64,000 nt of DNA from Pratylenchus scribneri (GCA_030063045.1 JAQSEB010000059.1:4092001-4156000); one strand, 5' to 3'. Positions 24,001 to 37,304 are shown, counted from the first letter of the stretch. Translations and numbers: made by a program. Notes: generated by a model not told the origin, from the letters alone.

Positions 24001-25571
24001 CCGGAGTGCCGTAGCATTCAAAATGTAGGAAGGAAGGCTGTCGGCTGGCACCCCCGCAGGATAAGCTGACTGCCATTCCACCTAATTATTTTTTTACTAA
24101 TGCCAAGGATCAGTCAAGCCTTCACAAAATTCGACTTTCATTTTTCTTTTGTGAAGTCGAAGAAAACAAAATTCGTTGGAATCGAGATTGAATATTCTTT
24201 TGGAGGAATATTTGTTGTTGTGTTTTATTCTTTTCACTCCACTAATTTTCCTTTGTTAAATTCCATTCCCTTCCCATCCCTTTTATTATTAATTAATTTG
24301 GCCCAAACCAATGTTCTTCTCATTTTCATTTCCGTTTTTGTCCATTCATTCATTCATATTCCTTCCCCCTTTTTTTTTATCCATTTTCTCTCCCATTCCA
24401 TAAATGACGTCCATTCCCCAATCACACAAAATGTGTTGGCCGTCAAAATTGGCCAAGAAGTCCGACAATTTTGCGCCGATTTTTCCAACCACATTTTTCA
24501 TAAATTCCATCGTTCCCTTCCATTCCCATCCATTTTGCCGTTGCCAAGGACAACAACCCCCCTCCCCCCCCCCCACCCATAATAGTTGTCCCCCTTCCAT
24601 TTCATGGCTTACTGCTGCGCCGAATCCTTCGTCGATAAGCCCTTAGGCGGTTGGCAAGAACAAAATATTGGCCCAAAATTGCCTGGGGCTTTTTCCCAAT
24701 TTCTAATCTCTTTGCCCACTCATTCTGTCCATGAAGGCCTATATTTCCCGTGGAGCGTGGATGGCTCAAATCTTTGCCTTCTCCACAAATTCATTTCATT
24801 TGGCAATTTCCGTTTTTTCCTTATTTCAAGACCATTCCAATGAATCGGGCAAACTATGTTTGTGAGGCATTGGCCAAAGAAATGAGTGCCAATGCCAACA
24901 CATCCATCCATTCCCCTTTCCCCTCCATTGGTCGCCTTAATTAAATGCATCTCCCCCATTCCAAAATGCCGTTTTGTCCACCAGTCGAACACCTCCCCTC
25001 CTCTTCGCATTTCTATGGTCTTTTGCGTGTTGTTGGCAGCCAAGGCCAGGAACGAGCAACCAACCAACCACCCCCCTAAAAATGTGCGCAAACAAGCGGA
25101 ATGAATAGGAAAGAAGGAAAAGGATGAGCAACGAACGGTTGGGAAAAGGCCAGAGGACTGGGCCTTGGTATATCCCCATTCATCCATCCTTGCCATTCCC
25201 ATTCATTTGCGCTCGCCGCTTCAACCAATTCCGTGAATTCTGTTGAGTGGAGGGAGGGGGGGGGGGAATGTAGCACGCAATGGGAAAGGCACACTTGGCC
25301 CTCAATTGGAGAAAATTAGCCAAAGGAATTGATGGATGAAAGTTGGAAAGAAGTCAAACATTTCAGCAGCCAACTTGCCCATTTTACCGTTGACTCATTA
25401 AAAATTCATCAGTCAGTGTTAGAATGCCCCTCTCAGTCAATGAAGTTAATAATTATTAGTGCCCCGTCCTTTCCCATGCCAAAATTTGAATAACAAAATC
25501 GACACAAAATATTCATAATTTTAAGCACAAATTAATCCTTCCCATTTCAGAATTTTAATTCCCCCACAAAA
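21092..25571. other. Intergenic, no supported gene
   Basis: About 4.5 kb of simple, C-rich and T-rich sequence upstream of calsyntenin. Open frames on both strands are low-complexity or lack start codons and splice logic. C runs occur near 21326-21337 and 24561-24573, and a G run at 25254-25266. It probably contains calsyntenin regulatory DNA. Confidence 0.45.
25541..25550 (+). promoter_or_regulatory. Probable trans-splice acceptor of calsyntenin
   Basis: CCCATTTCAG ends 21 bp before the ATG at 25572 with no upstream coding sequence in frame, consistent with a spliced-leader acceptor. Inferred from motif and position. Confidence 0.4.
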
Positions 25572-28500
25572 ATGGGCCATTTAATTTTGGCCCCTTTCCT
25601 CCCCCTCTTCATTTTGGCCACAATCAATCCAGGTTGCCTCGGCCGGCACAAACATTTTCATTCCCGAGTGCCCATTATCAACTTGAATGGGGCCGAAGAA
25701 TTGATTGGGACTGTCCGTGAGGATGAACCTTTGGTCATCATTTCGCCCCAATTGCGCATTCTCCATGGCACTGGTCAATAATCCATTAATTCCACTTTCC
25801 CTCATACCAATTATTCCCAAATAGGTCCAATTTGCCGCTATGAACTCTCCTGGATGGATGATTCGGCCAGCACTGAGCCAATCCCATTTGAGGCACGTGT
25901 CCTTGATTCGGCCGAAGGCACTGCCCAAATTCGGCATAAAATGGGCAGTGTCCAATTGGATTGTGCCCAAAGGGCAGAATATCGCCTGAGATTGGAGGCA
26001 GTCAAATGTGGCGATGAATTGGCCAAAAGTGAATCGGTGGAATTGAGAATATCCGTACAGGATGTGAACAACCATGCACCCGAATTTGACGCCCCTTGGT
26101 ATTCATTTGATGTAGACGAGGGAAAATCGGGTCCAATTGAAATTGCTCGACTTTTGGCAACGGACAAAGATTGTGGCCATCCATATGGGAAGGTGAGAAT
26201 GAAAAAGGGGGAATATGCATTATCATTTTGATATATGAAGGTGTGCCGTTATGAATTAACAAATACATTGCCAAATAATCCATTCCACATCGATGACCGC
26301 GGCGTTCTCTCGGCATTGCGCCCTCTGAACCGATCCCAGGCTGAATCGCACATTTTGACGGTTGTTGCCGAGGACTGTGGAATGGTAGGAATGAGAAGAC
26401 TTTTTCTTTCAATTTCCCCTTTTGTAGCTTCGTTCCAAATCGGTGCTTGTCACTGTGAATGTCCGGCCTCGTTGTGTGGATTCATTCAAATCCATTGCCG
26501 GCGGCCAAATGCCTGTTCATATTCTTCAAGGGGATTTGCCAAAATTTGTAATGCCTGATGCCGAAGTGAATATTTGTGGACATGAAGAATGCGCGGTAGA
26601 TGCCGATTTGGTGTTGGAAAAAATGGATGAGGAAAAAGAACATTTGGTTGATAAGAAAAAGTTGGCAGAATGTGGAATGGAAGAATCGGGAATTGAATTG
26701 TTGAGTGGGGAAGAAATGAAGGGAAATGGAACAACAAAACATGGAGAAGAGGACGATGAAACGGAGGAGGAAGAGGAAAATGATGAAGAGGATGAAAAAC
26801 AATGGATGTTTGATGGGAAACGAAATTTGGAAATTAGCAAACAAAAAGTGGACAAAATAATTCCCGAACGATTCACTCTGCTTTTCTCGATGAAAACGGA
26901 ACCAGGAACAGAAGAACAACAACGCCAAAAGCAGAATATCCTTTGCGAGACGGATGAACATGGTCCGAATAATAAATTAATGGGGGAAATAAAAGTGAAT
27001 GACATTCAATTAAAGGTCTTAATCGACATCATTTCGCCGTTTACATTCGACATTGTAAATTGGAATTGTTGCTTCGTCGGGAACCGGAGGAGGCGAGTGC
27101 CGAATTCCGCGCTGCTGAATGGCGTTGGAGTGATGATCGAATTTGTGATGGACAATGGCATCGATACGGGCTGATATTCTCGGATTTGGACAATGTCCAA
27201 TTGAGCATTGATGGAATGGCATTCAATGCCAGTCAAAGAAATCCAGAAATTCTGGATGATTGGCCATTGCATCAAGTTAAAGACAAAGTAGGAAATGGCC
27301 AAATTGAATGGGTTAATTTGTTTATTTTTCAGAGAACTCGTTTGGTTGTTGGAGCCTGTTGGCACGGCCGTCAAAGGCAAATGGTCCAACATTTCAGTGG
27401 CCACCTCTCATCAATGTGGATTTGGAATGAACAAGTGAAAGGCAATGGGGCAGTCAATTGTGTGCATGGAAATCACGAGAAATTGCAAATTGCCAGTGAA
27501 TTGCCAAAACATGATGGACAACAAGTGACCCTTCCCTTTCCCATTCCATGAAATAATTCTCCAATTCCCTTTAAGACTGCCAGCATTTCATCCGACAAAT
27601 CCTCCATCCATTTCCATGCAAATTCGGCAGCTGAACTCACACATTTGCTTCGTTCGGTCCAATATGTTTTGGATTCAACCAATTCCCATTTGGCCCCAAT
27701 TGTGCGAGAAGGTCAACGCCGAATCCAAATCACCGGCAATTTGAATTGTGCAAACAATGTTACACGTCCATTCGCACCAATCAGCGTATTGGTAATTATT
27801 CTATGATGTATTCAGTTTAACAATGCAATTTTCAGTTGGAAGTCAGCAAAAGTCAAGCCCATCTCCAATTAAGTGTCACTGGCCGTCACATTGTATTGGC
27901 CGATAGACAAAATTTGAAGAGTGGAGTTGCCCTTTTGCCAGATGTGCAGATTACGGTGACCGAAGGTAATAAAGCAGATGGTCATTGGAGGGAATTTCAA
28001 TTAAATCCAATTAGGCTTTTCGGATGCAACTTTGGCGCATAAACTCGATTGGTGCCGTGTTCATTTGCACCCGACTCGGGACATGGATTTGGAATTATTC
28101 TCCTCACCGACCCTTCTATTGGAAAAATTGGATATACAATTTGCACATGACAAACAGGGATTTGCCCTAAAGGGAAGGGAATCACCGAAGGTAGATTCAT
28201 TCCTTTGTTTTGGTCGAATTCCATAATTCATTCATTCAGGCATATTCTGATGTTCTCTCCCATATCCATTATTTCAATCTTCGGCCAGAATCATTCCCCC
28301 ATCGTTCATATACGCTTCAGGCAATTTCAAATCCAATTCTGCTTCATTGAATTGAATTCCCATTTTAGTGTGCAATGATGGGCGGCAAATTGCTCTCAAA
28401 TGAATTATTCACCACAATGAACATCGATGCCAAACCAATTTCGGGCAACAACGAATTGGATGAGGCCGTCCAAAAACTTGTCCAAATTTCGGACAAATTG

Positions 28501-29331
28501 GACCATGATATGTTGCCCAGCGGTGGAATGGAAGCCAACAAGGATATTGATGGTGGCCCATCAGCCCACCATTTGGAATTGCCAAATTTCGACCAACTCG
28601 GTTCGAATCGACTTCAGAACATTTTAGAAATGGATTTGCCACGACCAAAGGCATTACTTGGCCATCATGGCTATGAAGTTGGACAGGGCGCAGTTGCCGG
28701 TACAAAATGATTTATTGGGTTTACTGACACATCCTATTCAGGTGGTGCAGTTGCCGTTGTTGTCATCATTTGTGTTGGCTTTTTGTTGGTTCTCCTCGTA
28801 ATTGGCGTTTTGAAAATGCGCGATCAGCCGCTTGGCCCAAGACGGCGTCGATCTCGTCGCGACTCGATGGTTTGGATAAAATTGACGATAATACCTTTAT
28901 AATCCACATTTCCAGTTGGAATGGGACGACAATGGAATGGTCAATATCACCATTAATCCATTGGAGGAAGTGGGCGGCAAAGCAATGGCCACCTTGGATT
29001 ATTCCGAAGGGGAAGATGAAGATGATGAAGAAGAGGATGATGATGATAGTGGTTCGGAGGATGGAGGCGAAGGGTGAGATAATAATTTTTGGAATAATTA
29101 ATATTTCCATTCAAGAAGCTACAGGGAGGTGGAAGTGAGCGAGGATGAAGCTGGCGATGAACATCAGATATTGCCTCTGGCAGAATCAGAAAACTGCAAC
29201 GGAGGTATTAAATGTGAATGCGAACAAAGTAATATTTCCAAATTTCAGTTGGACTTGAATGGGATGACAGCACATTGGACAACCCATCGACTGGTCAGAA
29301 TCATCGTGGCAAAAAGGGACATCGTCTTTGA
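25572..29331 (+). CDS. casy-1: Calsyntenin (cadherin/LamG kinesin-1 cargo adaptor)
   Basis: A type I membrane protein of neurons that links vesicles to kinesin light chain. Exons run from ATG 25572 (signal peptide MGHLILAPFLPLFILATINP) to TGA 29329-29331. In order: two cadherin repeats (VQDVNNHAPEFDAPWY marks the first boundary); a strongly acidic Glu/Asp insert (around 26750-26830); a LamG-type segment (DGQWHRYGLIFSDLDNVQLS, then VVGACWHGRQRQ); a further ectodomain; one membrane helix (VAVVVIICVGFLLVLLVIGV) followed by a basic stop-transfer; and an acidic cytoplasmic tail. The tail holds two LEWDD motifs (LEWDDNGMVN and LEWDDSTLDN), the known kinesin-light-chain binding W-D/E motifs of this family. 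The acidic insert between cadherin and LamG is the main difference I notice from mammalian members. All phases checked near the 3' end are consistent. Confidence 0.92.
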
Positions 29332-29871
29332 GAATATTGGAATCTGTGGATGGACTATATTGTGAATCCGTTTTGTCACCACAATTAAAATATAAATAAT
29401 ATCCATTTTTGTTTGTTTTTAACCACACCACAAAATCAAAATGATCTCATCAAAAACCCGATCGACAATCAACGCAAAAAAAAACAGTCTGGCTTTTCTA
29501 AACCTAATTAAAATTATTTCTTTTTATTTCAATTTCCACCCATCCAAAAATGATTCGCTTTATATTTTTGTAACTATAACATTTCTATTTTGACTGAATT
29601 CACCAAAGTAATTGTGAAATCTAATCTAATTCCTCTCTTCTCTAAATTTGACCAGATTTATCCAAAAAACATTCCTCCCTTTCCATTGTAATATTTTATC
29701 CAATAGTCAAAATCAAATTTATTGTTCTCTCTTTAAATTACTTAATTGGAATAAACTTTTTCCCACAAAATTTATCACAAAAAAGGAACTTCTCCACAAA
29801 TTAAATACAATTTGGATTAAATGAATTGGATAATTGGAATAATGATTATTGTTCGGTTGCTTCATTTCCTT
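29332..29871. other. Convergent 3' intergenic region
   Basis: AT-rich sequence between the calsyntenin and coatomer-beta stop codons. AATATAAATAATA-type and GGAATAAAC-type poly(A) signals are visible on the plus strand. No gene is seen. Confidence 0.5.
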
Positions 29872-32800
29872 CTACGCAGCCACAGTTGTTTTTGCTCTTT
29901 CCACGGGTTTTCTCTCCTTTTGAGCGTGATTAATCTGAAAAATGATAATAATGATTACTGGTATTTTAGAGCATTTAATCGACCTTGTCTCCCAGGGATA
30001 ATGCCATTCCTTGTGATTTTGCTCTAATCCTAATATGTCCAATGATCGTACTATTCGGGTCAAGTGGATCGGCTTTTTCCACACTAACATTTGCCAATGC
30101 ATCTTCGCCAAATATTGAATGAGCACAAAAATTGGCTGCTAAAAAGCCGCAATCTCCTTCTAAATTTAATTTATAATTTATATTTTTTTTCGAAAATACC
30201 CAAGGCGGCATCCGTTGTCAATAACTTCATATTAGTCTGTGCGGATAAATGGTCCAAATATTGGCGCAAATCAGTAATTGGCGTCACAACTCCAACCTAA
30301 AAATCAAATAAAATAATTAAGAAAATGATAATTTACCTTATTCTCCCATTCAAATTCAGCCCACATTTTTCGGAATTCCGTATCCGTACATGTTCCAGGA
30401 ACAATGTAATCCTGGTAATATTCAATGAATTGTATTCGATTAATATTTTTAACCATAATGTCAATGTGAATATCTTCCAAATAGACACAATTTCGGTCGG
30501 AAGTTGAGCCTCGAACATCATAAGCAATTGTGGAAAAAATTACGCCATTTTCGGTGGATGATACTTTTACGGTGGCCTAAATTATTGAATAAATAATAAC
30601 ATTTGAATTGAACATGAAATATTAACCTTTATATTTGTGAAATCATGAGGGGCCAAAGTCACGGGTGAAGGTTTGTCCACCAATTTCAAATCGCCAACGG
30701 TGGATAATTCCAATGACAAATTTTGTAGAGTATCGGCAGTTTGATTGACCACAAGTACGTCCAAAACGATGTCATATTGATTCACATTCACATATGCTTC
30801 GGCGTAGACTGGGTCCGAAAATCCAGTTAATTGAATTATTTTGCCCAATTTGGAAGTGGCAAAATCAAATTTGATTGGTTTTGGGGCGGTTCCAAGTGCT
30901 TGTGACAAAGAAAGGTCGAAAAGGTTTGTGCCGGTCACATTTTCGGCAACACGTGTTGAAAGTTGGGTGAATAGAATTGTTTTATCAGGCTGAAAATATT
31001 CGAATTAATATTTTATTATTTGTATTTTTGATCGACCTGAACAGCTTTTTTTGTTGCCGTTTTGATTTCAGCTTCGTGTCGATCCACATCTCCTTTAACC
31101 TCCAACATTTGCTCAAGGGAATATCGATATTCCTCCAAAAATCCAATGTTAGCGTCCGGCCACTGGTCAACAATGAGTCTCAAAACCGTAGAGAGACGGT
31201 CAATATCATCTTCGGTGATTGATTGTTTGCATAAACCGGACTTTCCCAAATGAATAATATTCGATATAAGCAACAATGCTTGCCCGGCTAATTTATTTAC
31301 CATTGTGGTCACTCCTAAAATAAATGATTTAAATTTTTGCTATTATTTTTTTTTATTTTTTTTCAAACCTTTATTCAATTCCGAATAACGAATGACCAAT
31401 TTTGCCAAATCATTGGCTGTGGCTGACGCAATAAAGAAATTTCCATCCAATAATAATTTTCGGAATATAGGCTTTTCAGCCGATTTTTGGTTTGTTGAAT
31501 TCGAATAAATTGCAGTTTGTGTGGCATAAGTCCCATCGGCGGTTATCAATTGTCTTGGCTAAAATATTTAATTATTAAAATGTTTTGTTTAAATTAAACC
31601 TTATTTTCATTTGTTTTGATTTCTTTTTTATTTTGTGGTGCCTCATTTTCTTGGTCCGCTTGTTCCGAATCAAAAAGTGGCAATTCTCCAAGTGATTCTT
31701 TGATCAATTCAAAAACTCGCGTAATTATTTCCGATTGGTCGGAATATTCGCCCAAAATCCAAAGTGCCGAACGGAAAATGGATGCATTTCTGATGGTCGG
31801 GAAAACTTCCTAAAATTTAATTTGATTATTAAAAAAATATATTTATGAATGAACGAACCAAAAGTTGGCTTAAAATATGATGACGTAAATGAGGCATTCG
31901 GTGGATGGCTTCACGAATAAAGATCAAAACATCCATTGCGGCTGTTTCAATTTGGTCAGAGAGAAATTCCATTAGAACTGGGAATATTTGTTGGGCTACA
32001 TCGGGGAATTTGATCGTTGCACTGTGCAATGTCCGGACCAATTGCTGTCGATAACGCCCGATGTCTTCTTGTTGATCATTGTTGGTTTTGTCAATTTCCT
32101 TCTTTAAAAACATGACCATTTCGTGCACATTTCGAGATGAAACAAGTTCCAATGCCAGTTGAAGGATTTTGCGCCGAACTTCATAATCAGTTGTGGAAAG
32201 TACACGCAAAATGTCCATAACAAGTTCTTGGAGAACTTTGTCATTGGGGAGTATTTCGCGAAGCCCAACCAAACGATCCAAAACAATAAGCTTAATAGAT
32301 TAAATTATTCTCATCAATAATAAATGGAATTTTACTTTGACATTATTATCCGATTCTTTCACAATTAATTCTATATACGCAGTTGCCGCAGCTTTTATAG
32401 CCGCCGGTGCCGAACTCAAAGTGACCAATGTGCCAGCTGCTTCATATCGTACGGCTGGTGACTGAGATTGAAGTAAATTGTAAACACAACGAATGAAGCG
32501 ATTTCGCTCTGCCGGGTCATTATGACAAACCTAAATTTTACAATTAAAAAATAATCAAAGAAATTAAATTTACTTTATAGATTAATTCTACAATAACAAG
32601 TTGCAGAATATCTCCAAAATGTTGGACCTGGTCAATGCAACCGGATAAATATTCCAATGCTCGTTGTTGATCAACATGAAGCAACATTATAAAAGCATTT
32701 CTGCCAAAGTATTTTTATATTTAAGTAAAGAAAGAAAATCTAACCGTTTACAGGATGCATCTTCTTCGGATTCCAAAAGTTGAAAAATGACTTCTGGAGC

Positions 32801-33499
32801 ATTCGGTATGAGGAATTCAAAATTTTCTTAAGATAAATTTATAATTATTTTCGGTAATTATTATTTTACTGTAAATTGTAAAAACTGCCAGAATTGCGTT
32901 TCTTCGGACATAAGAATGTCTATGTTCAAGACATTTCAAAATTGAAGGCATCAAAGGTTCCAAAAGTTCTGGCTCTCGCAATTTACATAGGAAACTATAA
33001 ATTTTCAAAATGATTTTGGTTTTAATGTTTATTAAGTACCGTAAAGTTGATCCTCGGATATATTCGTTTGGATGTAATAAATCTTTGCGATATGCGTCAC
33101 AAACCAAAATCATTTCTTGCAATAACTTTCCATCTTGATTTGTCTTTAATAAAATGTTCATTAAAACGTTTTTCAAGTCTTAAAACCTTTGGAATGATTT
33201 CCCAAAAAAGGAGGAGTAATTTCTTCAAATAATGATCAGTGGTTGGTAGGCAGAATCGAATCACGTACATCATCAAGCTTTGGCTTACTTTTTCACCTGA
33301 TTGTATCATAAATATCAATTTTTTCAACGTTTCTGTTTTCGCTTTCGTATCACCTAAAATGTATTGATTATGTAATTGTAGAACTTTCTTCCTTACCATG
33401 TTCAAATTTTTCTTTCAGTTGTCCTTCTGATGGATATTCCAAATCATTTGCAACTTGGATTAACGAATAGCAAGGTAGCTCGCCGACAGAAGATGTCAT
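29872..33499 (-). CDS. copb-1: Coatomer subunit beta (beta-COP)
   Basis: Beta-COP of the COPI coat, acting in retrograde Golgi-to-ER and intra-Golgi transport. Start ATG is at 33497-33499 ([14 protein letters not shown]), stop TAG at 29872-29874. The N-terminal adaptin-like armadillo/HEAT solenoid is spread over exons 33.4-31.3 kb, with segments such as [18 protein letters not shown] and [14 protein letters not shown] sequence near 32.4 kb. The C-terminal coatomer-beta and appendage-platform domains follow ([20 protein letters not shown], then [16 protein letters not shown]). The last two exons join as LGDKINHAQK, matching the conserved LGDKINLSQK end of animal beta-COP. Introns are about 40-60 bp. 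Estimated length is about 950 residues, normal for the family. Confidence 0.95.
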
Positions 33500-34289
33500 A
33501 ATAAAATTTTTATTGTGAATATTTTTGATCTTAAATAATTGTCGAAATTAGAAGTGTGAGAATTTTAAAAATAAATTTTTTTAAGATAAGAGTTAATACA
33601 ACTCAACAAACAAAAATGTGACGTGGATTTAATATTAACGCGGCTCGGTTCTAAATAAAATCTAAAAGAAAAATCCATTATTTGCTTAAAAAATAATTTT
33701 TTTTATCGTGTTTGCGCGTTTCACCTTTCATTTTCATCGAAAAAGTTATTTAAAACATTTACTTTAATTTAAAGTATGTTTTTGTTAGTTTAACTTTTAA
33801 CATTTACAAATTTATCTTTTGACTTGTTTTAGAGGTTTTCCTACATGCTGAATTCGAAAATATCATCGGTTTACTGGTTTAATTCCTTCCCGATCCGATC
33901 CCAGTAAATTTGATGCCGAGCCGAGCGAGCGATGCCGAACGAAAACGAAAAGCAACTTGGATAAAATGTCGTAAATGATCGCGATCGTAATTCATAAATA
34001 AGTATTCTTATATGAAAGATGAGAAAAAAAGAGAAATGAAAATGAAAGAAACGGAACGGAAAAACTCGATTCGATCTTCGGAACTCTGAATCATCATCAT
34101 TGATCGGTCATTCATCCATAGCATCTAATCACTAAAAACTATTCCAATTCCAACTTCACCTAATGAAATATTTCCGGAAAAAAGTTGCCTAAAATTTTTT
34201 AATTCTCTTTCCTATATCGATATAAATTTTTAGTTATTATCCACGTTCACAATAAAAATCATCAAAATATTAAATTTTTTAGAAGAAAC
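33500..34289. other. Divergent promoter region
   Basis: Between the starts of coatomer beta (-) and the SUMO-protease-like gene (+). It is AT-rich with one more GC-rich patch around 33880-33960 containing repeated CGAGC/GCCGA words. No gene is seen; it is likely the shared regulatory region. Confidence 0.45.
34272..34282 (+). promoter_or_regulatory. Probable trans-splice acceptor
   Basis: AAATTTTTTAG ends 7 bp before the ATG at 34290, a good match to the nematode 3' splice-site consensus with no upstream exon in sight. Confidence 0.45.
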
Positions 34290-37200
34290 ATGAATGAATT
34301 AGCTAAAAATGTGAAAGAATCGGCTAAATTCGAATGCTCATTACTTCTAATTTCTGGATGCCAATTCAAAATTACTGCTGGAAGAGAAATTGAATTGACA
34401 GAGGAATTTATGTAAGGTTTTTTATACTAACATTTTTAACCTTGAAATTTTCCAGTACAATTCCAATTGATAAAGGGAATGAAACCATCATCGTTTCTCT
34501 ATCATTCAAACATGTAAAGAAAGTTGAGGTACATTTTACAAATTTAGATTAATAAATATTACAAATTAATATTTGCTAGTTTCTCGATAACAATGAAGCC
34601 AAAGGTGCAGGAATTATTTTATATATCAATGATTTTATGACAAGGAAATTGCAAGATTTACTTGATGAAGGTGGTACAAAATTACTGGATTTTAAAAATC
34701 AATATACTGATGATAAGTAATATTTAATAAATAAAAAATCATTCAATATATTCATTCAAGGTTTATTGTGTTGGATATAGTCAATTCCGACAGCAAAAAT
34801 TTGAATAGAATTAACAATATTCTTTACAAGGCTGGAATGTTTCATCATAATTACATTATCAAGCAAATGAACAGCAGGAATAAAAAAGCGAAAATTGATA
34901 TTCCTCATCAATTCTTTTGTAAATTTATTTTTTTTAACCAAAATAATATTTTATTTAGCAATAATTGCTCATTGTCAATGGGTGGCAGTATTCAGCTTAT
35001 TAGGTAACAAATATATTTAATAAATTAATTCCTTTTTTTACAGGAATTGATATAATGAAACCTATTTTTCACGAAAATGGTTATCCATCCAATGAGAAAT
35101 TGAATGGTCAAGCAAATCAATCTTCAAACAAAATTTCGGGTGCTACTAATATTGCTTCATTACAATCAAATCGTCCTCTCAATTTGCCACCGGATGTTGA
35201 TCAAGAGATGCCCGTTGGAAATTATCTTCGTCATCAAATGCCAAATCCAAATGCCGAACTTCCATCAGCTTCTTCTTCGAACCAACTCATTAATGCTTAT
35301 ATGAATCAAGACAATGGCAATGGCATAAAAAATCACATAACAATGATTAATCAGCCAAAGCCAACCGCAAGAATTATTCAGAATATAATTGGAATACCGC
35401 CGCAACCACCACCACCACCAATATTTTATAGCAGCAATGAACCGTCAAGAAATCATTTGAATTTGATCTATCCTTCTGCAACTTCACATATACAACAACG
35501 ATTTATTCTTCTTCCGCAGCAGAAGCAAGATTCAATTCTACCGGATCCAAGCACATCAGAAAATATAGTCATTATTGAGCCAACTTTTCAAGGACCAATT
35601 CAAAAAAAATTGGAGAAAAAGAGTAAAATTTCAGAAATTGGAAAGCAAATAAAGCAGAAATCGAAACATGAAATTCATTTATTGGAAGATGATGAGTTGG
35701 AACCGGTATTTTTGTCTAACTAATTAAACTAATTCATTCATTTAATTTCTAGAAACCATCAATATCGAATGATGAAAATGAAATTGTTGTTTCATTTCCG
35801 CCAAATTCGAAAGACACCTGCCCAGTCCACTATGCCGATCTGAAATACCTCACAATAGATGTTATGTTGAATGACACAGTTAGTTTAATTTAGAAATTTC
35901 TTTTAAATAATTTTCAATTTCAGATCATCGATTTCTATTTAAAATACATCCATCATAGGTTTGAATAATAAATTTAAATAAGAAATAATTTTTCAAATAT
36001 AATTTCAGCCTTATTCCAATTGAAAGAAGGGACAGCATATTCATATTCACCACATTCTTTTTTGCGAGGTTAACTCAAGCTCCGGCACATGGAAAACAAC
36101 AAGTTACAATGGCAACAAAATTGAGAAGGGTTTGTTATAATTATATCAATTTATTAATATTAAAATTTACAGGTGTTCACAAACTTTCAATCTCTAAAAA
36201 GTTGGACAAAAAAGGTGGATCTTTTCGCAAAGGATTATATTGTTGTTCCAATTAATGAGGACATTCATTGGTATACTAGGAAATTTACTAATTAAATTGA
36301 ATAACAATTATTTAGGTATTTGGCCATTATTGTCAACCCTCGTGCTGCTATTTATTCTACAATAACAAAGAAACCAATTAACATGGAAGATAAACCATAT
36401 ATAATTGTGTTCAATTCGGTAATTAATTTGATTAACAAATTTAATTTATTAATTTTTTATTAGTTGATTGATCCAGCTGTGGATAAGCATATTGAAGTTC
36501 GCAATCAACTGGTGGAATATTTATATTTGGAATATAAGGACAAACATCTAGGGAAATCCGCATCAAATGATATTAATAAAATGTTGGTCAAAGATGCTTT
36601 TAAAGTCGTTCAACCACTTTTGATTCCACAACAGAAAGGTAAATTATTTAAATACTAATTTGTACGAATATTAATTCATAAAGGTTATATTGATTGTGGC
36701 CTTTTTCTACTTCATTTTGCCGAATTATTTTTAACTCATCCTCCAAAAGTAAGCATTCATTATTCACTTTTTTAATTATATTTTTTATTCAGATCATAAA
36801 TGACAAAGTATCCTTCCATCATTGGTTTCCCAACTTTCAAATACGGAACAAAAGAGATCAGATTAAAGAAGTGATCCGAATATTATCACCTAAAGTGAAG
36901 CATTCTGACTTCATCTATTATCCTCCACCCAAAAATGGCAATAATCTAAAGAAATCTAAAAGGCAACAACAACAATCAGCTTTAGAAAGTAAATAATTGT
37001 AAAAATGATGATAATTAAAAAACATTATTTTATTTTAGGTTTTCAATTTATCAGAAGAGAGCGAAGGCAGAGCGACACAGTTATTGATGAAATTCAAAAA
37101 GATCCTCGTTTTTCGATATTAAAAAGGCATCGCTCATTGGATTCGTTGCTTAAAGAAAATAAAGAGAAGTAAAAATTTAAATTATTCCATATAAATTAAT

Positions 37201-37304
37201 TTATATAAATATTTATTTTAAGGCCATTGGTTCTCCAGCCACCAACAATTTATGAGATGAGTAGATATAAAAGGAAGACAGCGAAGACATTTTTCCCAAA
37301 ATAA
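34290..37304 (+). CDS. Ulp1/SENP-family SUMO-protease-like protein (SENP6/7-like)
   Basis: A C48 cysteine-peptidase-like protein that would remove SUMO from targets. The N-terminal half (34290-35020) is unrecognised. A Ser/Asn/Pro-rich linker at 35055-35720 contains a QPPPPPPI run. The protease fold follows in short exons: LKYLTIDVMLNDT, IIDFYLKYIHHS, DSIFIFTTFFFARL, then the catalytic histidine in INEDIHWYLAIIVNP, and the oxyanion Gln and catalytic Cys in PQQKGYIDCGLFLLHF. Where the family has the triad Asp (usually in an L-D-S motif) this protein reads IIVFNS, an Asn. The 37-residue spacing between the Asn and Cys regions and the split catalytic domain fit SENP6/7 better than SENP1. A basic tail (LKKSKRQQQQ, RRERRQS) follows. 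Stop TAA is at 37302-37304. It is first in a same-strand trio. Confidence 0.82.

Noticed and set aside
24720..25202. Minus-strand open frame of 160 codons
   Set aside because: Neither domain nor splice signals are convincing, and several overlapping frames are equally open.
28603..28620. GGTTCGAATC word resembling a tRNA B box
   Set aside because: It is inside calsyntenin coding sequence with no A box or cloverleaf around it. No tRNA gene was found in the window.
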